A stretch of DNA of 32,856 bases from Chara braunii (taxonomy: Eukaryota > Streptophyta > Charophyceae > Charales > Characeae), in contig BFEA01000249.1 of the NCBI GenBank assembly GCA_003427395.1, positions 260,248-293,103 on the forward strand, read 5' to 3'. Positions 32,341 to 32,856 of this stretch are shown one piece after another; the stretch's first letter is position 1; every line of letters starts with the position of its first letter. Made by a program: the position numbers and the translations under genes. The notes below the pieces were generated by a model that did not search any database, was not told the origin of the DNA, and saw nothing but the letters and a program-made list of their open reading frames with translations.

Positions 32341-32856
32341 GACTCGCTTGCCTGTGATGCAGTTCGTTGTGTCAATGAGCGACAGGTTGAGCGACGCGGC
32401 TTTGTTCTTGTGCGTCGAGTGCCCAAGCGACTCCAAGGAAAACGCGTCGCCCAGCCCCGTTCGTTTTTTTCCTTTTTTTTTTTGTTAGCAGCCCTAAGGC
32501 TGGGGTATAGTGGGGGCTTCGGCGTCTGTGTTGGCAGCCCGTCAGGGGTGCGTTTTCCCCCCTTTGAGACATGGAGACATTTTTTCGTCGTCCTTGGTTA
32601 TACCGGTCGTTCATTATGGGTCGGTTGGTCGTTGGAAGGCTCGAGAAATGCAGGAAGGTGCAGGTATGGCACTTTCGGGGGTGGTGGCAGTTTGTTTGAA
32701 AATTGAGGGACCGGTAGCTGCCGGTGGGACCGCGCTTTGGGTTTTGGTTGAAAAGGGTTTTGGTCGAAATCGAAACAGTGGCAAAGCAGGGGCAAATGGA
32801 AAGGGCGCGCAGGGCCGGGGGCAGGGGCTGAAAAGTCCGACGAAAGTGCTCTCTCT
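32341..32856. other. Right edge of window, no gene recognised
   Basis: Contains a T-rich run at 32463-32484 and G-rich sequence to the end. Short frames on both strands show no known domain. Confidence 0.5.

Overview
This window looks like nuclear DNA of a green plant or streptophyte alga. The strongest evidence is a spliced calmodulin gene whose protein carries plant-type signatures (DQNG in EF-hand 3, C-terminus ending FVKMMMAK). A charophyte such as Chara would fit: the gene has three introns, the flanks are rich in retroelements and microsatellites, and there is an assembly gap at a CT repeat. The species is an inference. No prokaryotic gene, RNA gene or CRISPR array was found.

Layout. 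(1) From before base 1 to about 18.5 kb lies one decayed Ty3/gypsy LTR retrotransposon read on the minus strand. Its long terminal repeats are at 1-1260 and 17248-18485. The inner part of the right repeat is lost in a 642-base run of N after a (CT)n tract. In transcription order it has a ~3.6 kb leader with a 165-bp minisatellite, then an unusual chain of about ten ORFs (12947-7404), then gag, protease, RT, RNase H, integrase zinc domain and integrase C-terminus, then the left LTR. (2) 18.5-23 kb holds no recognisable gene, but several tandem repeats, including diverged units linked to (TG)n(AG)n microsatellites. (3) 26.7-23.0 kb, minus strand, is a broken LINE with endonuclease and reverse transcriptase pieces. 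(4) 31454-27905, minus strand, is calmodulin in four exons. (5) 31.7-32.4 kb, upstream of calmodulin, carries two long fold-back sequences and diverged direct repeats.

The most novel material is the ORF chain between the 5' LTR and gag. Most members appear to be diverged copies of one unknown protein family. Many adjacent ORFs meet by ATGA or 8-nt stop/start overlaps or gaps of about 8-22 nt, a compact arrangement more like a bacterial operon or a termination-reinitiation mRNA than a normal Ty3 element. Individual stop codons and frameshifts show that this copy is dead, but paralogue comparison shows what the original reading frames were.

The calmodulin gene is the only gene in the window that appears intact. 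The retrotransposon and LINE sequences are all interrupted.
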